Assembly (NCBI GenBank): GCA_003240795.1
Contig: QFNK01000113.1
Coordinates: 1 to 6,291 of the forward strand
DNA from: Micavibrio aeruginosavorus
GTDB lineage: Bacteria > Pseudomonadota > Alphaproteobacteria > Micavibrionales > Micavibrionaceae
Length of the DNA stretch: 6,291 nt
Direction of reading: 5' to 3'
Shown: positions 5,854 to 6,291 of the stretch, piece after piece
Position numbering within the stretch: position 1 is the first letter of the stretch
How the letters are laid out: every line of letters begins with the position of its first letter
Translations under genes and position numbers: made by a program
Notes under the pieces: generated by a model
What the model was told of the DNA's origin: nothing
The model's database searches: none
The model's input: the letters and a program-made list of their open reading frames with translations, nothing else

Positions 5854-6291
5854 AAGGCCACTTCACCTCAGGCGGCATGGACATCAGGATGGCTTCGGTG
5901 TTGCCGCCCGTCTTCAGGCCGAACTGCGTGCCGCGGTCGTAGAGCAGGTTGAATTCAACGTAGCGCCCCCTGCGGACAAGCTGATGCTCCCGCTGTTCCG
6001 GCGTCCAGGATTTGTGCATATGTTTGCGGACAATTGCGGGATAAACCTGTGCAAAAGTCTTCCCGACATCCTGCGTGAACGCAAAATCCGCCGCCCAGTC
6101 CTTGTCGAGGTAATCATAGAAAATACCGCCGATCCCGCGCGGCTCCCCGCGGTGGGGCAGGAAGAAATACTCGTCGCACCATTGTTTGAATCTCGGGTAA
6201 TAGGCCGGATCATGACGGTCGCAGCAATCCTTGAACGCGCCGTGAAATTGTGCCGTGTCATCCGCGTCTTCATACATCGGCGTAAGGTCCG
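5852..6291 (-). CDS. hemF: Oxygen-dependent coproporphyrinogen III oxidase HemF, C-terminal part
   Basis: HemF uses molecular oxygen to decarboxylate two propionates of coproporphyrinogen III, giving protoporphyrinogen IX in haem synthesis. The 145 residues visible (the frame continues past the window end) begin with DLTP and the Y-x-x-x-D-A-x-x-F-H stretch of the substrate pocket. They then contain the family signature almost perfectly: K-x-W-C, then YFFLPHR, E-x-RGIGGIF and a final YD where the pattern has FD. Further on come RRGRYVEFNLLYDRGTQFGLKTGG and EAILMSMPPEVKWP, then TAA. The protein stops soon after MPP, so it lacks the tail seen in E. coli HemF; I believe this short end is common in alphaproteobacteria. 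The N-terminal half and promoter lie outside the window. Presence of HemF implies an aerobic or facultative life. Confidence 0.96.
   Translation of the reverse strand, partial: DLTPMYEDADDTAQFHGAFKDCCDRHDPAYYPRFKQWCDEYFFLPHRGEPRGIGGIFYDYLDKDWAADFAFTQDVGKTFAQVYPAIVRKHMHKSWTPEQREHQLVRRGRYVEFNLLYDRGTQFGLKTGGNTEAILMSMPPEVKWP

Overview
The window looks like ordinary chromosome of an alphaproteobacterium. It has moderately high GC in genes and lower GC between them. The layout dapA-smpB on one strand with a soluble lytic transglycosylase transcribed away from dapA is familiar from that class, and the CCA-adding enzyme and HemF have alphaproteobacterial-looking sequences. I cannot name the genus. 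No mobile element, CRISPR array, rRNA or tRNA is visible, and no stretch over 300 bases lacks a gene.

Left block (about 1-1506, minus strand). dapA (lysine and diaminopimelate synthesis) runs into smpB (trans-translation) with an 8-bp overlap. After smpB comes a short gap with a possible extended -10 promoter and what may be the first codons of another minus-strand gene leaving the window at base 1.

Centre (1507-5493, plus strand). A 66-bp divergent promoter region separates dapA from slt, a secreted Slt70-type lytic transglycosylase read from a TTG codon. The 117-bp gap after slt holds a close match to a sigma-54 (-24/-12) promoter, preceded by two TTTTGCAA boxes. It lies just upstream of a LuxR/NarL-type regulator whose receiver domain has lost the phospho-acceptor aspartate (Glu in its place) and other active-site residues. 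Sixty bases later begins a CCA tRNA nucleotidyltransferase, closed by a hairpin terminator that should work in both directions.

Right block (5546-6291, minus strand). A 62-residue unrecognised ORF converges on that terminator. Upstream of it is the C-terminal half of hemF (oxygen-dependent coproporphyrinogen III oxidase), cut by the window end, which points to aerobic haem synthesis.

Most genes are housekeeping. dapA makes a peptidoglycan precursor while the divergent slt cleaves peptidoglycan, and smpB and cca serve ribosome rescue and tRNA maturation. The part most deserving a second look is the regulator unit at 3497-4245: an apparently non-phosphorylatable response regulator behind a sigma-54-like promoter, which suggests control through its synthesis rather than by a kinase. 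I see no clear multi-gene novel system here.
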